DNA from: Bacillota bacterium
GTDB taxonomy: Bacteria; Bacillota; Clostridia; Christensenellales; CAG-138
DNA length: 19,779 bases
Reading direction: 5' to 3'
Assembly: GCA_023399275.1 (NCBI GenBank)
Contig: JAEWQH010000110.1
Location: forward strand, 1 to 19,779
The notes beneath the pieces are model-generated. The model searched no databases, was not told the origin of the DNA, and was given only the letters and a program-made list of their open reading frames with translations. Of the stretch, positions 6,934-15,728 are shown one piece after another; the first letter of the stretch is position 1; each line of letters begins with the position of its first letter. Both the position numbers and the translations under genes were made by a program.

Positions 6934-8415
6934 TCATCCGATCGCGCTGTCCATGATCGTCTGCGCAGAGACCGTTTCGGGGTTAAATTCCCCGGTGATA
7001 CGGCCCTCGCAGATGGTCAGCACGCGGTTGGACATGTTCAGCACCTCCGGCAGTTCGGAGGAGATCATGATGATCGATCCGCCGTTTTCCACGACCTGCT
7101 TCATCAGCACGTAGATCTCGTATTTGGCGCCGACGTCGATGCCGCGCGTGGGCTCGTCCATGATCAGGATCTGCGGGTTGATCTCCAGCCAGCGGCCCAC
7201 GACGCACTTTTGCTGGTTGCCGCCCGAGAGGCTGACGACGCTCGTCTGCACGGTCGGCGTCTTGATGCCGAGGTTGCCGATCTGCCGCTCGGCGATCTCC
7301 TTTTCACGCGAGGAGTTGACAAAGCCAAACCGCGTCATGCGCTCCAGACTGGCCATGACGATATTGCTCTGCACGGAAAAGCGCAGCACGAGTCCCTGCA
7401 GCTTGCGATCCTCCGGCACCAGCCCGATGCCGAGCTTTTTCGCGTCCGCCGGCTTTTTGATCCGCACCGGCCTGCCCGCCAGGTGCACGCGGTGTCCCTT
7501 GACCCGATCCGCGCCGCAGATGGCGCGCACGATCTCGGTGCGCCCCGCGCCAACGAGTCCGACCAGGCCCAGTATCTCGCCCTTTTTCAGGTCAAAGGAG
7601 ATATCGTGCAGCTTGTGCGTGTTGAGCGAGCGCACCTCCAGCAGCGTCTCGCCGACGCAGCGCGGGCGCTCGGGATATTCGTGCTCGATCGAGCGGCCGA
7701 CCATCTTGGCGATCATGTCCGCGCGGGTCAGTTCGCCGACCGGCTTGGTATCGATCACGTGCCCATCCCGCATGACGGTCACGATGTCGCAAAGCTCAAA
7801 AATCTCATCCAGCTTATGGCTGATGTAGATGATGGAGACGCCGCGCGCCTTGAGATCGCCTATGATCGAAAACAGCTGCTTCAGCTCGTCGCTGGTCAGA
7901 GAGCTGCTCGGCTCGTCCATGATGATCAGCTTGCTCTGAAACGAGAGCGCCTTGGTGATCTCCACCATCTGCTTTTCCGCCGCGGAGAGGTCGCCAACCA
8001 GCGTGCGCGTGTCGATGTCGCAGCCGATGCTGTCGAGCAGCCGCCGCGCTTCTGCGTGCGTTCCGCGCATGCCGCGCATCTCCGAAAAACGTCCGAGGAA
8101 GATATTCTCGCCGACGCTCATGGTGTTGACCAGATTAAACTCCTGATAGATGATGCTCAGCCCGCGGTTGAGCGACTCGATCGGCGTCGTGTGCTCGATG
8201 GTCTTGCCGTCGAACACGATCGTTCCGGTGTCCTTCGTGTATACGCCGGAGAGGATCTTCATCAGCGTGGATTTTCCCGCGCCGTTTTCTCCGACGATAC
8301 CGTGGACGGTGCCGCGGGCGATCTCGATCGATACGTTGTCCAGTGCCTTCACACCCGGAAACGATTTGCTTACGTCTTTAATGGAAAGGATGATTCCCGA
8401 ATCCTTCACTTCCAC
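6934..8415 (-). CDS. Two-domain sugar ABC transporter ATPase (RbsA/MglA type)
   Basis: A 493-residue cytoplasmic protein that powers the importer. The first nucleotide-binding domain has Walker A GENGAGKST (42-50), signature LSAAEKQMVEI and Walker B LIIMDEPSSSL. The second has the degenerate Walker A GLVGAGRTE usual for this family, signature LSGGNQQK and ILIMDEPTRGIDVG. One polypeptide with two domains, one degenerate, is the hallmark of monosaccharide/cyclitol importers. I choose the GTG at 8415 (VEVKDSG...), preceded by AAAGGGG at eight bases. The frame stays open upstream to 8553, but those codons overlap spacer sequence and look non-coding. It follows the binding protein by 227 bases that hold a hairpin. 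Confidence 0.93.
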   Translation of the reverse strand: MEVKDSGIILSIKDVSKSFPGVKALDNVSIEIARGTVHGIVGENGAGKSTLMKILSGVYTKDTGTIVFDGKTIEHTTPIESLNRGLSIIYQEFNLVNTMSVGENIFLGRFSEMRGMRGTHAEARRLLDSIGCDIDTRTLVGDLSAAEKQMVEITKALSFQSKLIIMDEPSSSLTSDELKQLFSIIGDLKARGVSIIYISHKLDEIFELCDIVTVMRDGHVIDTKPVGELTRADMIAKMVGRSIEHEYPERPRCVGETLLEVRSLNTHKLHDISFDLKKGEILGLVGLVGAGRTEIVRAICGADRVKGHRVHLAGRPVRIKKPADAKKLGIGLVPEDRKLQGLVLRFSVQSNIVMASLERMTRFGFVNSSREKEIAERQIGNLGIKTPTVQTSVVSLSGGNQQKCVVGRWLEINPQILIMDEPTRGIDVGAKYEIYVLMKQVVENGGSIIMISSELPEVLNMSNRVLTICEGRITGEFNPETVSAQTIMDSAIG

Positions 8416-8586
8416 CCGTCTTTCCCCTTTCAAAAGTTTCCCTTCCCTTTCGCCGCGCCCGTCTCTCCACAGAGGGCGCCATTCGGCGAAACACCCGCTC
8501 CGTTCGCCGCCGGCATGCACGGCCGTCAAGGCCGGAACGCCGCCGCGAAGCAACAGGATTTTTCGTGCTGCAACCGCTGGCAGAAG

Positions 8587-8617
8587 GCCGCCCGGCTCCA
8601 GTATGGAGCCGGGCAGG
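8587..8617 (-). terminator. Intercistronic hairpin between binding protein and ATPase genes
   Basis: GCCCGGCTCCA (8590-8600) pairs perfectly with 8604-8614 around a 3-base loop, with short GGCC repeats just outside. It begins about 28 bases after the binding-protein stop. No good U-tract follows on the minus strand. Such a hairpin typically protects the upstream message or partly stops transcription, so that binding protein is made in excess over the ATPase. The rest of the 8416-8642 gap shows nothing else I can identify. Confidence 0.6.
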
Positions 8618-8642
8618 CCCGCCGCGCATCAGGTTTGCGGAA

Positions 8643-9614
8643 TTACCACTCCGGATAGGGAAGGGTGTCCACGTTCTCGGAGGTGACGACGTCGAGCGGG
8701 ATGAAGTTGACCGCCTCAAAGGTCTGCCCGGTCAGCTTCGCCTGCGCGCACTTGAGGCTCTGAATCGCCATGTTCGTAAAGCTCTGGCCGATGCAGACGC
8801 TCTGCGTGCCGGCCTTGACCTGATCGTAACCCGCACGGCAGCCATCCACCGCAACGAGGTAGACATCGTTCATGCCTGCGTTTTTGAGCGCTTCGATCAC
8901 GCCCGTCGCGCCGTTGTCCCAGTGGCAGAACACGCCGTCGATCTCTTCGCCGTACTTCACGATGAAGTCTTCCATGATGGCCATCGCGTCCGCAGTGACC
9001 CAGCCGGAGCAGTTCTGGGAGTCAAGCAGCGTGATGTTGCTGCCCTCGATGCCCTGCGCAAACCCGTCGTGACGCTTGATCTGCGCGTCGTGGCCCGCCT
9101 GGCCGCCGACTTCGACGACGGTCGCCCCGTCCGGGAAGTGGTCGATGAACGCCTGTGCGGCCGTCTGGCCGGCCATGGTGTCGTCAACGCCGCAGAAGAA
9201 ATCGCGGTACTGCTGCGACTCCGCCGGAAGATCCGAGGAGAACATGCCAATGACGATGCCCGCTTCCTTGGCCTCCATCAGGCTCGGAACGATCGCATTG
9301 ATGTCGCTGGGGTTGATGAAGATGGCGTCGTAGCCCTGCGCGATGCAGGTGCTGACCGCCTTCGCCTCGTTCTGCACGTCGTTCTGTCCTTCAAAGACGT
9401 CCATCGTGAAGCCGTACTCGCCGCAGTACTGCTGGAACTGCTTCCAGGCATAAGCCTGCGATTCGTTGGAGAGCGCCTGCGTGATAAACGCGGCTTTGTA
9501 GGTCGCGGCGCCGTCTGCGGACGCATCGGGTTCCGTCGACGCGGCGGGCTTGCAGGCAAACACGCCCACAACCATCATGAGTGCCAGGAGCAGTACGAGA
9601 ATTTTTTTGGTCAT
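8643..9614 (-). CDS. Sugar-binding lipoprotein of the ABC importer (RbsB-like, Peripla_BP_4)
   Basis: A 323-residue secreted protein. The N-terminus MTKKILVLLLALMMVVGVFAC is a signal peptide with a lipobox ending at Cys21, so it should be anchored to the outer face of the membrane. The mature part has the type-I periplasmic-binding fold seen in ribose/inositol/galactose binding proteins: AAFITQALSNESQAYAWKQF, GYDAIFINPSDINAIVPSL, IVIGMFSSDLP, FFCGVDDTMAGQTAAQAF, DGVFCHWDNGATGVIEALK and YLVAVDG. Several Trp/Phe/Tyr residues could stack on a ring. The ligand cannot be read from sequence. The ribosome binding site is AAAGGAGGAAC, very strong. It lies 95 bases after the AroE-like gene, with no evident promoter between them. 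Confidence 0.93.
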   Translation of the reverse strand: MTKKILVLLLALMMVVGVFACKPAASTEPDASADGAATYKAAFITQALSNESQAYAWKQFQQYCGEYGFTMDVFEGQNDVQNEAKAVSTCIAQGYDAIFINPSDINAIVPSLMEAKEAGIVIGMFSSDLPAESQQYRDFFCGVDDTMAGQTAAQAFIDHFPDGATVVEVGGQAGHDAQIKRHDGFAQGIEGSNITLLDSQNCSGWVTADAMAIMEDFIVKYGEEIDGVFCHWDNGATGVIEALKNAGMNDVYLVAVDGCRAGYDQVKAGTQSVCIGQSFTNMAIQSLKCAQAKLTGQTFEAVNFIPLDVVTSENVDTLPYPEW

Positions 9615-9709
9615 TCTGATTGTTCCTCCTTTTTATTTAAGCAACCGGCAAGCAACGTTTTTTGCGCGCCGTCCGCTTATTCCGTTTTCATGCGCGATCA
9701 CGGATTCTT

Positions 9710-10570
9710 TCACCCCAGCGCCTTTTGCAACGCTTTAAGCATGACCGCTTTGTCGGGCTTGAGCCCCGTCCACATCTCTATGTTGAGCGCGGCCTGGTTG
9801 ATCAGCATCCCCGTTCCGTTGTTCCACTTTGCGCCGCGCGCCTTTGCCGCACGCAAAAACGGCGTGATCGGCGGGTTTGGGATCACGTCCTGCACAAACA
9901 TCGTCGGCAGGATCGTATCGAGGTCGATATTCGGTATATCGTCCACATTGGGGCTCAGGCCGATCGACGTGGCGTTGACGAGGATATCCGTGTCCGCAGG
10001 CACGCGGTAGGTGTGATCCCACGCGACAAAGGCGCTCTGCGCAATGATCCCGCCGAGCAGTTCCATCAGGCTCGCGGAGAGCTGCGCATCCTCCAGCCGG
10101 TTGACGATGGTGATGCTGCCCGCCCCGGCGAGCGAGAGCTCCACGCTCACCGCGCGCGCGGCTCCGCCCGCGCCGAGTATGACGATTTTTTTGCCTCTGG
10201 GATCCACGCCGTTTTCCTGCAGGGATTCCATAAACCCCTTTCCGTCCGTATTCTCGCCAAAGAGCCGCCCGTCGGCGTTGACGATGGTGTTCACCGCGCC
10301 GATGAGGCGAGCGCTCTGCGAGAGCTCGTCGAGGTACGGGATGACCTTGATCTTGTGCGGTATGGTGCAGTTGATGCCGCGCAGTTTGAAGGCCTTCAGC
10401 CCTTTGATCGCATCCTCCAGATCGTCCGGATCGACGTCTATGGTCAAAAACCGCCAACGGTCGAGTCCCAGCGCGCGGAACGCCGCTTCCTGAATGACCA
10501 CGCCCGGATTCTCCGCCACGGGATGGCCGAACACGCCGACCAACGAATCCAGATAGCTCTGCTCTTTCAT
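9710..10570 (-). CDS. AroE-like (shikimate dehydrogenase family) NAD(P)-dependent oxidoreductase
   Basis: A 286-residue enzyme with the full shikimate dehydrogenase layout. The N-terminal substrate domain has a catalytic lysine in NCTIPHKIKV (K73) and aspartate in GENTDGKGF (D109). The C-terminal Rossmann domain has GAGGAARA (133-140) and VNRLEDA (157-158 NR, which suggests NADP). However, the loop that normally carries the two carboxylate-binding serines ('HSxSP') reads GHPVAENPGV, with N21 and G23 at those positions. It is thus unlikely to be the biosynthetic AroE. Its place between a kinase and a transporter in a glycyl-radical operon points to a catabolic dehydrogenase acting on a related cyclic or polyol substrate. 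GGAGGGG precedes the ATG. Confidence 0.85.
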   Translation of the reverse strand: MKEQSYLDSLVGVFGHPVAENPGVVIQEAAFRALGLDRWRFLTIDVDPDDLEDAIKGLKAFKLRGINCTIPHKIKVIPYLDELSQSARLIGAVNTIVNADGRLFGENTDGKGFMESLQENGVDPRGKKIVILGAGGAARAVSVELSLAGAGSITIVNRLEDAQLSASLMELLGGIIAQSAFVAWDHTYRVPADTDILVNATSIGLSPNVDDIPNIDLDTILPTMFVQDVIPNPPITPFLRAAKARGAKWNNGTGMLINQAALNIEMWTGLKPDKAVMLKALQKALG

Positions 10571-10606
10571 GTCATTTCCCCTCCGTTTATTCGATGGTTC
10601 TGCGCA

Positions 10607-12373
10607 TTACGGCAGCTGCGACGCCGCGAAGTATGCGGCGCCGACCGCCTGACCAAACTGCGCCACCGTATGCGCCGGGTCGTCCATAAGTTCGCGCATC
10701 ACCGGCGTATACGCCAGCGACCCGTCCCCGGCGACGAAGCGCACGTCGTTTCGCGCGGCCGCCCCCTGCTGCATCAGCGCAAAGCAGCGCTTGCGCTTGA
10801 CAAACCGGCCGAAGAGAATCCGCTCGCGGCTCTTGGGGGCAAGCATCCACTCGCTTTCTTCGAACGTGACCGCAAGATATGTTCCGATTCTGAAGAAGAT
10901 CTCAGCAGCAGCCGCATCCCCTTCCGCCGCCAGGCGCATGAGGTGCTCAAGCAGCGGCTTTCGCATATCCTCCGGCGTTTGGCGCACAAACACACCGCCG
11001 TTGCTTTGTTCCAAAAATTTCCGGTCGAAGAGCTCGGCATACCGCTGCTGCGACTTTTCCCCGAATACCTGCAGCGCGAGGCGGTATGCGCCGCTCTGGC
11101 TGCAGTACTTCTGCAGCGTGCCGGAAAGCCCGGTGTTGAAGTTGTTTACGCTGCGCACGTCGAGCTCGGAAAAAGCCTGCGCGGGATAGCTGCCCAGGTC
11201 GATGATGCAGTTGTACAACTCGAGCGGTATGGGCGGTATCCCGCCCGTTTCGTCGATCCAGCCGGTGCCGAGCTCGGTACCGAGCGTATGCGCAAACACA
11301 CCGTTTGCCACGCTGTCCGCCTGCCCGGCATGCGCCAGCTCCACGGCAGCGGTGTAGGCCGCAAGGGAGCCGTCGTTGGCAAGATGCACGCTTCCGCCCC
11401 GCCTGCACTGGCCGAGCAAGAGCGTTTTCAGCGAGGAAATCTGCAAAAATTCCGTCTCGTAATCTGCAGACGCGTTGCGTATGCCGCGCGTCTTGTGGGT
11501 TTCGCCGCCGACGATCCGGTCCTCGATCACCACGTCCGGAAAGCAAACGCCGATTCCGTCCAGCAGCGGCGGCTCGCCATAGCGCGCCTCGCACGCCTGC
11601 ACCGCGCTTTTCATCGCTTCTTCGGAAGCGCTCTTATCGAGTAAGCGCGCCTTCAGCGCGTTCGCCTCCGCAGTAGCGGGCAGGGACATCGCCGCGCGCA
11701 CGATCCGCGCCATGAGCAAAATCGGCCCGATGAGCTGCTCCGCCCGCGTCATCCCGGCGGGAAACCAATCATATTCTTTTACGGCGGCGATCTTGCCGTC
11801 CAAAATACCGACCACCTTGATATCCGTGCCGCCGATGTCTATGCCGCAGAGCGCCGCATTCTGCGCTTTTTCGGCCGCCGCGCGGCAGGCCGAGATCGCA
11901 TCGGAAGACTTCCGCTTCTGCGCGGGCTGCGTGGAAAGCGCCTCACCGGTGACCGCAAACGAAAACGGGGGCTTTCCCAGCGCGGCGTTGATACGGTCGG
12001 TTACGTTGAGGCACTTGCCGTAGCCGCTGCGCGCGCGCTTGGGCAGGCGCACCTGAAACACCTCGTCGAGCGCCTCGCAAAGCCCCCGTGCAAAAGCGTC
12101 CGCCGGGTCGATGGCGAGCGTCATCCGCGCCCCGCCAAAGGTGGAGACCAGGTTGTAGAGCGTCGCGTGGAAATACGCGCGCACAAACGCCAGCTCCGCC
12201 GCATCCCGCGGCTCGGGCAGGCGGATCTCCCACCGTCCGGCTTCACCTACCGCCAGCGAAAGCTCACACACGATCGCGTGCTCCGCCCCGGAAAAAGCCT
12301 GCCGCACATCGGAGATATACACTTCCCCTCCGCGTGACGCCCTCTTGAGAAACTCCTGAATCGTTGCGTTCAT
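10607..12373 (-). CDS. ROK-like sugar kinase with an extra N-terminal domain (588 aa)
   Basis: The C-terminal 410 residues look like a ROK/actin-fold sugar kinase. They have the phosphate-binding strand GIDIGGTDIKVVG (177-189), a GIGVCFPDVV strand, LANDGSLAAYTAA (the 'NDANAA' region) and HTLGTELGTGWI. In place of the short ROK core there is extra sequence at the end and an N-terminal ~150-residue region (MNATIQEFL... to KPPFSFAVTG) that I do not recognise. The whole is roughly twice the usual 300-residue ROK length. I start at the ATG at 12373; the in-frame ATG at 12385 is equally possible. The frame extends to 12886, but only as a shadow of the activase gene. It begins just after the activase stop and precedes the AroE-like gene. 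A kinase for the imported compound is the simplest role; the substrate is unknown. Confidence 0.75.
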   Translation of the reverse strand: MNATIQEFLKRASRGGEVYISDVRQAFSGAEHAIVCELSLAVGEAGRWEIRLPEPRDAAELAFVRAYFHATLYNLVSTFGGARMTLAIDPADAFARGLCEALDEVFQVRLPKRARSGYGKCLNVTDRINAALGKPPFSFAVTGEALSTQPAQKRKSSDAISACRAAAEKAQNAALCGIDIGGTDIKVVGILDGKIAAVKEYDWFPAGMTRAEQLIGPILLMARIVRAAMSLPATAEANALKARLLDKSASEEAMKSAVQACEARYGEPPLLDGIGVCFPDVVIEDRIVGGETHKTRGIRNASADYETEFLQISSLKTLLLGQCRRGGSVHLANDGSLAAYTAAVELAHAGQADSVANGVFAHTLGTELGTGWIDETGGIPPIPLELYNCIIDLGSYPAQAFSELDVRSVNNFNTGLSGTLQKYCSQSGAYRLALQVFGEKSQQRYAELFDRKFLEQSNGGVFVRQTPEDMRKPLLEHLMRLAAEGDAAAAEIFFRIGTYLAVTFEESEWMLAPKSRERILFGRFVKRKRCFALMQQGAAARNDVRFVAGDGSLAYTPVMRELMDDPAHTVAQFGQAVGAAYFAASQLP

Positions 12374-12390
12374 CCGTCCATCCATCCGTG

Positions 12391-13287
12391 TTAACGTGCG
12401 ATCAAACCGTGATCGGTCAATATCCGCTTCAGCGCATCCACCCGCTCTTGCGGAAGTTCCCGCTGATCGGGCGCATATCGGTACTCCTGCCGCAGGGATT
12501 CGTATTTTTCCCGGCACATGGGGTTGAAGTTGAGCAGCTCCACAGGGATATCCTTGCCAAGCGATGCAACAAACGCCGCAATACCGCGGATGTTCTCCTC
12601 GTCGTCGGTATCCCCCGGGATCAGCGGCACGCGGATGAGCAGCTTCGCGCCCTTTTCCGCCAGCCGGCGGATGTTGTCTAAGATCGGCGCGTTGTCCACG
12701 CCGGTGGCCGCCCGATGCTGTGCAGGATCGATGAGCTTGATATCGGCGATGATCTGGTCCGCCGCCTCGCAAAACGCATCCGCAATCTCCGGCCGCGCAT
12801 AGAGGCTCGTCTCGATCTGCGCGTCGATGCCGCGCGCGCGGCAGCCTCGCAGCACGCCGAGGGAAAATGCGGAACTTGCCATGCATTCCCCGCCGGAGAG
12901 GGTAACGCCCCCATCCGGCCCGTAAAACGGGCGATCTTTTTCGACCTCTTGCAGCGCCTCCTCCACGCCCATCCGCCGCGCGTCAAAGCGAATTGCCCCG
13001 GTCGGGCAGGCGGCGACGCAGTCGCCGCAGCGCGTGCAGGAGGCGTGGTCGATGCGCACACCCCGCTCATCCCACGCCAACGCGCCCGTCTCGCAGGCGG
13101 CGATGCAGCCCTTGCAGGCCACGCAGGCGTTTTTTGCATACCAAAGGCGTATCTCGGGGATCAACCCCTCGGGATTCTGGCACCAGCGGCAGCGCAGCGG
13201 GCAGCCCTTGAGAAAGATCGTCGTTCGGATGCCGTCTCCGTCGTTGATCGCAAACCGCTTGATGTCGAAAACGTTTGCCTCGATCAT
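12391..13287 (-). CDS. Glycyl radical enzyme activase (radical SAM, PflA-like)
   Basis: A 298-residue iron-sulfur enzyme that uses S-adenosylmethionine to put the radical on the partner enzyme's glycine. The radical-SAM cluster motif is CxxxCxxC at C29, C33 and C36. A ferredoxin-like insert follows with two four-cysteine clusters (C55/58/61/65 and C84/87/90/94), typical of activases of dehydratase-type glycyl radical enzymes rather than of pyruvate formate-lyase. TLSGGE (129-134) is the SAM-binding loop. Its ATG overlaps the GRE1 stop (ATGA), so the two are tightly coupled. It is the only activase in the window and may also serve GRE2. Confidence 0.95.
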   Translation of the reverse strand: MIEANVFDIKRFAINDGDGIRTTIFLKGCPLRCRWCQNPEGLIPEIRLWYAKNACVACKGCIAACETGALAWDERGVRIDHASCTRCGDCVAACPTGAIRFDARRMGVEEALQEVEKDRPFYGPDGGVTLSGGECMASSAFSLGVLRGCRARGIDAQIETSLYARPEIADAFCEAADQIIADIKLIDPAQHRAATGVDNAPILDNIRRLAEKGAKLLIRVPLIPGDTDDEENIRGIAAFVASLGKDIPVELLNFNPMCREKYESLRQEYRYAPDQRELPQERVDALKRILTDHGLIAR

Positions 13288-15638
13288 AGATCCGCGTATT
13301 CCGTGCGCTCGATGATCTCCCGCTGCAGGTCCGGCGCAAGCTCGGTGAAATACGCAGTGTATCCGGCCACGCGGATGGTCAGGCTCCTGTAGCGCTCCGG
13401 CTGCTTCTGCGCCGCGAGCAGATCCGCACGGTTGACCACGTTGAACTGCACGTGGATGATCTTCAGCTCGATAAACGCTCTGAGCAGCCGCACGAACCTC
13501 GCCACGCCAAGCTCGGTTTGAAACAGGCTCGGCAAAAACTTCATGTTCAGCAGCGTACCGTTGCTGCCGTATTCGCTCTTGACGCGCGCCACACTCTTGA
13601 GCACAGCCGTCGGCCCCTGCGCGTCCCGCCCGTAAACCGGGGACATGCCCCCATCCGCCAGCGGCTCGCGCGCAAGGCGCCCGTCCGGCGTGGCGCCGAC
13701 ATTTTGCCCCATCGGCACATGCGCGGAAACGGTGTAGAGCCCCATCTGATACGGGCCGCCGCGCACATTGGTATAGCGGCCGAGCCGCTCGGCAAACGCG
13801 CGCGCCCAGTCAAAGGCGATGGCGTCCACCCAATCGATGTCGTTCCCATACTTCGGCGCTTTGTTGAGCAGCCGCAGGCGCAGCAACTCCGCGTTTTCAA
13901 AGTTATGCGCCAGCGCCGCGTGCAGCGCAGCGCGGTCCACGATCTTTTCGTCGTAAACCAGTGTTTTGAGCGCGGCGAGGCTGTCCGCAACGTTCGCGCA
14001 CTGGATCGCCTGAATGCCGGAGAGGTTGTAGTGCGCACCGCCCGCGGTGACATCCACGCCGGTCTCCATGCAGTCGTCGATCACGCTGGAAAGAAACGGC
14101 GAAGGCAGCAGCTCCGCATGCGCCAGTTCCACCACCTCGCAGCAGCGGATCATCCGCTCAAAAAAGAAGTCGATCTGTCTATCCAGCGCCTTGGTCACGT
14201 CCTCATACGTTTCAAAGTCCTTCAGCGTGCCCGTGCGCGCGCCCATCTGCTTTCCCGTGAGCGTGCATACGCCGTCGTTGAGCGCCAGCTCCAGCGCCTT
14301 GACAAGGTTAAACATCGCGGCGTCGCTCCAGCCGAGGCTGTTGCCCATGGTGGTGAGCTCCACGCAGCCGACGATCGCGTAGTTGCGCGCGTCCGCTTGC
14401 GCAATTCCCTTGCCCTCGAGCGCAGGGATGACCGCCTCGTCATTGAAGAACTGCGGCATGCCGCTGCCTTTGCCGACCACTTCGGCGCAGCGCGTCAAAA
14501 AATGCTCGCTCGAGCCTGCGAATATCCGCGCGGAGAGGTTCGGCTGCGGCAAAAGCAGCTGCTCCTGCGCGCGCAGGAAGAGGAAGCTCAGTTCGTTTTC
14601 CGCCGGCTCACCCGCTTCGTTTTGCCCGCCGATGGCTACGTTGAAGCCGATCGGGAACCCCGCAAAGTACTTCGCGCTGCCGCTGCTGCGCAGGTAGACG
14701 ATCTGGTTGAATTTGAGAAACAGGCATTCGATCAGCTCCAGCGCTTCCGCCTGCGTGAGCGCGCCGGAATCGATATCCCTTTTGTAATAGGGATAGAGAT
14801 ATTGATCCATGCGCCCCGGCGAGAAGGAGGATGCATTGCTCTCCATCTGCAGAATGACATAGAGAAACCAGCTCGCCTGCACCGCCTCGCGGAAGCTATT
14901 CGCCGGCCGCTCGGCGAGCGCATCGCACACACGGGCGATCTCCAGCAGCTCCCGGCGATCCGCCGCGTCCTGTGCCATCTCCCGCGCCAGCGCGGCATAT
15001 CGGCGCATAAACGCGCACGCGCCCTCAAGCGCGAGGATCACCCCGTCGTAAAACGCCGTCTGCTCGGGGTGTCTTGCGCGCTCTGCCGCAGCCCGCGCCA
15101 TCAGTCCACCCGGCCCCAGGGCAAGCCATCTCTCTGTGTTCGGGCAGATGTGCCCCTGCGCATGGTCGGTCTGGTTGATCTTGGCGACCTTGCCGATGGC
15201 GCGCATCTCGCCGCCGATTCGCTCGTCTAAAACATCCTCCAGCGTCTTGCCCTGCCAGAAGGGGAATATCTCCTCGCGAAAAGCTGCCACATCCTCCTCG
15301 CGGATCTGAAACGGATCCTGCGCCCGCGTGGGGAGCGTCTCGATCTCACGCTCGACCCAGCTCAGGCCCGATTCGGGGAAGATCACGCCCGCGCGCACAC
15401 CCGTGGTGCGGTTGCCCACGATGCGTTCCCCCGGCGTAATGCAGATTCCGATGCGGCCGAGCGCTTCCTTGAGCGCGAGGCCGCGCAGCACGCAGCGCGG
15501 CAGATCCCCGTGCGCGCGGTAGACGTCGGTTACGATCTTCGCCTGCTCGAGCGACGCAAAGCGCTCCTCGGCAAACATGACATCCTTCAGTTTTTGAACG
15601 CGAATGCTCAGCGGCAGCTGATCGATTTTTGTCTTCAT
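13284..15638 (-). CDS. Glycyl radical enzyme GRE1 (PFL/dehydratase superfamily, substrate unknown)
   Basis: A 784-residue enzyme of normal family length. The thiyl-radical cysteine and general base are in AIVGCVELT (C425, E427), and the glycyl radical site is RVAGYTAYF (G759). C-x-E is the pattern of dehydratases, C-N/C-S lyases and decarboxylases, not of pyruvate formate-lyase (CC). By eye-alignment to glycerol dehydratase, H163 and D439 are kept, but the usual 'GHS' is ASS (S270), so an active-site histidine is missing. It heads the long operon; only a distant GAGG precedes the ATG. The upstream region (15639-15729) has no consensus promoter, in line with activator control. Reaction class: radical elimination or bond cleavage on a small polar substrate, not further definable. 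Confidence 0.93.
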   Translation of the reverse strand: MKTKIDQLPLSIRVQKLKDVMFAEERFASLEQAKIVTDVYRAHGDLPRCVLRGLALKEALGRIGICITPGERIVGNRTTGVRAGVIFPESGLSWVEREIETLPTRAQDPFQIREEDVAAFREEIFPFWQGKTLEDVLDERIGGEMRAIGKVAKINQTDHAQGHICPNTERWLALGPGGLMARAAAERARHPEQTAFYDGVILALEGACAFMRRYAALAREMAQDAADRRELLEIARVCDALAERPANSFREAVQASWFLYVILQMESNASSFSPGRMDQYLYPYYKRDIDSGALTQAEALELIECLFLKFNQIVYLRSSGSAKYFAGFPIGFNVAIGGQNEAGEPAENELSFLFLRAQEQLLLPQPNLSARIFAGSSEHFLTRCAEVVGKGSGMPQFFNDEAVIPALEGKGIAQADARNYAIVGCVELTTMGNSLGWSDAAMFNLVKALELALNDGVCTLTGKQMGARTGTLKDFETYEDVTKALDRQIDFFFERMIRCCEVVELAHAELLPSPFLSSVIDDCMETGVDVTAGGAHYNLSGIQAIQCANVADSLAALKTLVYDEKIVDRAALHAALAHNFENAELLRLRLLNKAPKYGNDIDWVDAIAFDWARAFAERLGRYTNVRGGPYQMGLYTVSAHVPMGQNVGATPDGRLAREPLADGGMSPVYGRDAQGPTAVLKSVARVKSEYGSNGTLLNMKFLPSLFQTELGVARFVRLLRAFIELKIIHVQFNVVNRADLLAAQKQPERYRSLTIRVAGYTAYFTELAPDLQREIIERTEYADL

Positions 15639-15728
15639 ATGCTTCTGTTTTTCCTCAGGATTGTTTCGAATGTAAATGATATCAATATGAATAGAACGAA
15701 ACTGCTTGTTTCTATAAGAATGCTACCA
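15639..15728 (-). promoter_or_regulatory. GRE1 operon control region with GAAAC/GTTTC sites
   Basis: An AT-rich 90-bp region between the AraC terminator and GRE1. GAAAC-TGCTT-GTTTC (15698-15712) is a perfect 5-bp dyad, and another GTTTC sits at 15663-15667. A TTGATA is seen on the minus strand but no matching -10 box, so the promoter probably needs an activator (the AraC protein) and may be blocked by the DeoR protein. Confidence 0.5.

Noticed and set aside
8416..8553. Upstream extension of the ABC ATPase to 8553
   Set aside because: The extra residues do not resemble the family N-terminus, and GTG 8415 has a good ribosome binding site and the expected position relative to Walker A.
6913..8658. 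Long forward-strand open frames opposite the transporter and GRE genes
   Set aside because: These are antisense shadows caused by high GC codon bias; their translations are rich in Arg, His and Asp with no family motifs.
12374..12886. Apparent 5' extension of the ROK-like gene to 12886
   Set aside because: It runs through the activase gene in another frame, is rich in Arg/Ala/Pro as shadow frames are here, and has no ribosome binding site; the ATG at 12373 follows the activase stop.
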